Shown here: positions 10,405 to 10,701 of the stretch, one piece after another
How positions within the stretch are numbered: the first letter of the stretch is position 1
How the letters are laid out: every line of letters begins with the position of its first letter
Origin: Jimgerdemannia flammicorona
Taxonomy: Eukaryota; Mucoromycota; Endogonomycetes; Endogonales; Endogonaceae
NCBI GenBank assembly: GCA_003990745.1
Contig: RBNI01007056.1
Span: 1-10,701 of the forward strand
Length of the DNA: 10,701 nucleotides
Direction: 5' to 3'
The notes under the pieces: model-generated
What the model saw: the letters and a program-made list of their open reading frames with translations, nothing else
Told to the model about the DNA's origin: nothing
Database searches by the model: none
Program-made: the position numbers and the translations under genes

Positions 10405-10701
10405 ATGACTACCGAGATCTACAACCGCATCCATGCTGACATTTGGAATGCCATTGTCAACCGAGCCACACCCCCTCTGCCCCTCATGAATATCTACAGC
10501 CAAGCACCTCTCTACTTCGTGGAAGCCTGATGGAATGCCCTGAACATGCTTAACGAGGCCCACCAGATTGGACAAATCTCAAGCTACTACCAGATCGGCT
10601 GCCTCCTGGAAGACATAGTTGAACACCACCATGACACAGACATTACCCAGATGTCTCAACACCAGAAACTCATCACCCGCAAACACCGAGAACTCTTCTA
10701 T
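10405..10701 (+). pseudogene. Unrecognised repeat-borne ORF, right copy, partial, one premature stop
   Basis: Same frame as the left copy, first 99 codons only, cut by the window end. The ATG at 10405 is preferred over an in-frame ATG at 10300 because the left copy keeps the former and has lost the latter. It is also preferred because indels between copies occur only upstream of 10405. The frame is broken once, by TGA at codon 42 (10528-10530), where the left copy has CGA (Arg), a single C-to-T change. Visible protein: MTTEIYNRIHADIWNAIV, a helical section with WNALNMLNEAHQIGQISS, and HHHDTDITQMSQHQK. Differences between copies fall 22 at third, 13 at first and 7 at second codon positions, as expected of a frame once under selection. 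Function unknown. Confidence 0.72.

Larger units (their letters stand above)
10146..10701 (+). repeat. Right arm of the head-to-head inverted repeat (cut by window end)
   Basis: Counterpart of 9096-9685 on the opposite strand. This copy is richer in C/G at differing sites and looks closer to the ancestral sequence: of 41 transitions in the aligned coding part, 30 are C/G here and T/A in the left copy. The repeat continues past the window. Confidence 0.92.

Noticed and set aside
10276..10575. 99-residue minus-strand ORF
   Set aside because: Antisense of the right copy; the + frame is the one matched across copies with codon-position bias.

Overview
The window looks like nuclear DNA of a filamentous ascomycete (Pezizomycotina-type) fungus. 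Two ordinary housekeeping genes have short introns (77-113 bp, one of 290 bp) and GC-balanced exons. They sit next to a long AT-rich, gene-poor stretch of decayed repeats with transition-only mutations of the kind produced by repeat-induced point mutation (RIP). The species cannot be named from the sequence.

Left part (1-3656), both genes on the + strand, head to tail. First comes the U2 snRNP A' protein (Lea1/SNRPA1 family), four visible exons between 335 and 1368; its first ~25 residues are not found in the window. Second is an ArfGAP of the Age2/SMAP type, seven exons between 1692 and 3656, reconstructed to 407 residues. The last intron carries a 54-nt T run and is followed by a 12-codon last exon that a simple ORF reading would miss. 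The two genes have unrelated jobs (pre-mRNA splicing; Arf GTPase control of vesicle traffic), so no functional link is implied.

Middle (3657-6900). A gene-free flank runs to about 4560, then GC drops sharply. The AT-rich block holds a degenerate 32-34 bp tandem repeat, an Asn-codon microsatellite, a possible fossil reading frame with an intron-like gap (5587-6225), and a 9-bp tandem repeat.

Right part (6600-10701). The main discovery is a repeat family present as two head-to-head copies (arms 9096-9685 and 10146-10701). Each carries the same unrecognised reading frame. The left copy keeps one frame for 366 codons (9392 down to 8295) with six premature stops and no frameshift. Over the 297 nt where both copies can be compared I count 42 differences, 41 of them transitions, and no indel. 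Stops in one copy are matched by sense codons in the other. A separate retroposed insertion (6917-8133) sits beyond the left copy's 3' end: it has a 48-nt poly(A) tail, an AATAAA 23 nt upstream of the tail, and identical 16-bp target-site duplications. Homopolymer runs of 19 to 54 nt recur across the whole window.
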